DNA of 64,000 nucleotides, taken from contig OZ026527.1 of the NCBI GenBank assembly GCA_964019695.1, positions 71,945,471 to 72,009,470 of the forward strand. The letters are read 5' to 3'. Positions 62,486 through 64,000 of the stretch are shown here, piece by piece. The notes under the pieces were generated by a model. It saw only the letters and a program-made list of their open reading frames with translations, searched no databases and was not told where the DNA came from. A program made the position numbers and the translations under genes. The stretch comes from Loripinus fragilis. Taxonomy: Eukaryota; Mollusca; Bivalvia; Lucinida; Lucinidae. How positions within the stretch are numbered: position 1 is the first letter of the stretch; every line of letters starts with the position of its first letter.

Positions 62486-62884
62486 CTGAAAAAAACAAAC
62501 GAGGACACTTATAAAAATTAACTTTACTGAGACGACTAAATAATTTTAAGCATATAAAGACAGACTTGAGCAGTAGATATTGTCTTATAATTATAAAGTT
62601 AAATCATTCTCGAGGGGGATAGATGTAAATTGACAAATTAAAGTAGCTGATTTCTGTGGTTTATTACTTTTGGTATACCATGTATATACAAAAAAAATGA
62701 ATTTGTATCTTCACCATTTGTGCACTGAATGTCTATTTACTGTTGATGCATTCTCCCATACTTATAAGTGTATGCATCGTATCCGCTTTCACTAGTGTTC
62801 AGATAATCAAACATTTGCTGGTTGATCAGGATATAAGCTCAATTGTTTTATATGTGGTGGTTTAATTGCAGAAAAAAGAGCGTA

Positions 62885-63270
62885 AATATCAAGATTCGAT
62901 ACAATCAAGCACCACACCTGACCCAGGATACCAATGGGAAAGTGACATCTTCACAATTAGACATCACAAACGAGAGCCAAGAGGTCGGCATTTTTCCATC
63001 AGGTGACAGAGAGAAGACAGAAATAACACAAATGATCCACAAAAGAAGCACCTCCTTGGAACTTGGAATGGTCAGTAAAAATATTTTACTGGAGGGCTTA
63101 AACCGGTTTCGTGGCGCACCCTCACTTTAAGTTCAGATGTGGAATCAGACACATAGATGTTTGGTTTACATGAAAGACGAAATAAATTTATCCATATATC
63201 ATCTCCTAGAACATATAAATCAAGATATAAAAAGGAGATAAAGCAAAGATAAGGACTCAACAGTAAATAA
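62885..63270 (-). repeat. Tail-type repeat, uninterrupted copy
   Basis: Carries GATTCGATACAATCAAGCAC, CCAATGGGAAAGTGACATCT, GGTCAGTAAAAATATTTTAC, TTAAACCGGTTTCGTGG and ACATATAAATCAAGATATAA. It supplies the empty site for the 55727-56288 element. Confidence 0.72.
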
Positions 63271-63384
63271 AGCTGAATAGAGTGATAGGGTTTCTTAGTT
63301 TACGTACACATTGTCTTAGTAAGATACTTCCAATGAGCAGCATACTATAAAAATAATTTGGTTCACTGATAGGCACAGTTGTGA

Positions 63385-63600
63385 AAAAACTGATTTTTTT
63401 TTTCGTTTGTTTGTTTGTTTTTTATATGCGAACAACAAATGTACGGATCAGCCTGTGCATTAGCACCGGCTGATCAGCGTATATGATGGTCATTCGATGT
63501 AAAGTATAATATCTTAATTTGTCATATGCATAGCCAGTCTCTTTAGCTGAGTAAACTGATTATAAGTCTTTATCGGACGGAGACACGCTTTCTCGTATTG
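63385..63600. mobile_element. Decayed GGCCTCAACGCGA-family element
   Basis: ATGCGAACAACAAATGTACG, GATCAGCCTGTGCATTAGC and CTCTTTAGCTGAGTAAACTG follow the family order. The left terminus is replaced by T-rich sequence. Confidence 0.5.
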
Positions 63601-63748
63601 GTCAAATTGACGAACTTTGGAAAATCGTCTCATCGACATCACAACGAATGTGAAAAAATAATTGACGATTTTAATAAAGCAGGCCTCCACATGAGAGTGT
63701 GTACTGGACTTTTTTATTTCTCAACCAAAACATATGTTGTGGGTACTC

Positions 63749-63780
63749 AAAAGAACCGTCTCAGTGAGACGGTTCTTTTA
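63749..63780. repeat. Perfect short hairpin
   Basis: AAAGAACCGTCTCA and TGAGACGGTTCTTT are perfect inverted arms. No role is evident. Confidence 0.7.
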
Positions 63781-64000
63781 AGCACTAAAACTCATGTTTC
63801 AAGTGATAGGTAAGGAAATAAATGCAATTTATGGTGCACAGACTATCCTTATCTGGACCTATGATAAAAGGCTATCTATAGATAATGCAAAAAAAGGTTC
63901 TTACATTGTTCGTAGTCGCTGGGACATTGTTCATTGCATGGGATTAAAGGGTCCTCCTCACATCGTCTTGTCGTCGTATTGAAACTCTCACCAATGGGAC

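Overview
This window is animal genomic DNA, AT-rich, with GT-AG introns and many interspersed repeats and no bacterial-type gene organisation. The repeat families (miniature inverted-repeat elements, tRNA-derived SINEs, reverse-transcriptase fragments) and a gene built from chitin-binding-like domains suggest a bivalve mollusc, possibly of a Dreissena-like lineage. The species guess is weak.

The only protein-coding gene I can support is one very large gene on the minus strand, open at both ends of the window. I find 22 coding exons between positions 52 and 62485, running from high to low coordinates. They follow a strict repeating order: a micro-exon L (33 or 36 bp), exon A (198 bp), exon C (201 bp) and exon B (183 bp). 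There are five complete L-A-C-B cassettes: 62450 to 57361, 54398 to 38344, 33814 to 22963, 20910 to 14328 and 10733 to 2099. A sixth has only L and A in view (1467 to 52). Every exon starts and ends in phase 1, so each can be added or skipped without breaking the frame. The 22 exons add up to about 3318 bp, or about 1106 codons, with no stop. A, B and C encode three different eight-cysteine domains resembling invertebrate ChtBD2/CBM14 (peritrophin-A) domains. L encodes a short linker with a conserved Q-x-W-L/M-N core. The product is probably a long secreted or extracellular, glycosylated, possibly chitin-binding protein. No signal peptide, start or stop codon is in view.

The remaining ~95% is intron, heavily loaded with repeats. 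The most unusual is a satellite at 2282-4612. It consists of about 31 partial copies of one exon-intron junction of this same gene: the first part of exon B plus its splice acceptor, with a 272 bp higher-order repeat. Other elements are a 1.57 kb inverted repeat (17752-19325), several TA-flanked inverted-repeat DNA transposons (7331-8351, 45171-46252, 46937-48154, 49372-50105, 55727-56288), decayed reverse-transcriptase retroelements (12690-14325 minus; 37310-38110 and 39885-41290 plus), three SINEs, several miniature-element families and five tandem arrays.

Exon calls rest on conceptual splicing by eye. Repeat edges are approximate unless a target-site duplication is stated.
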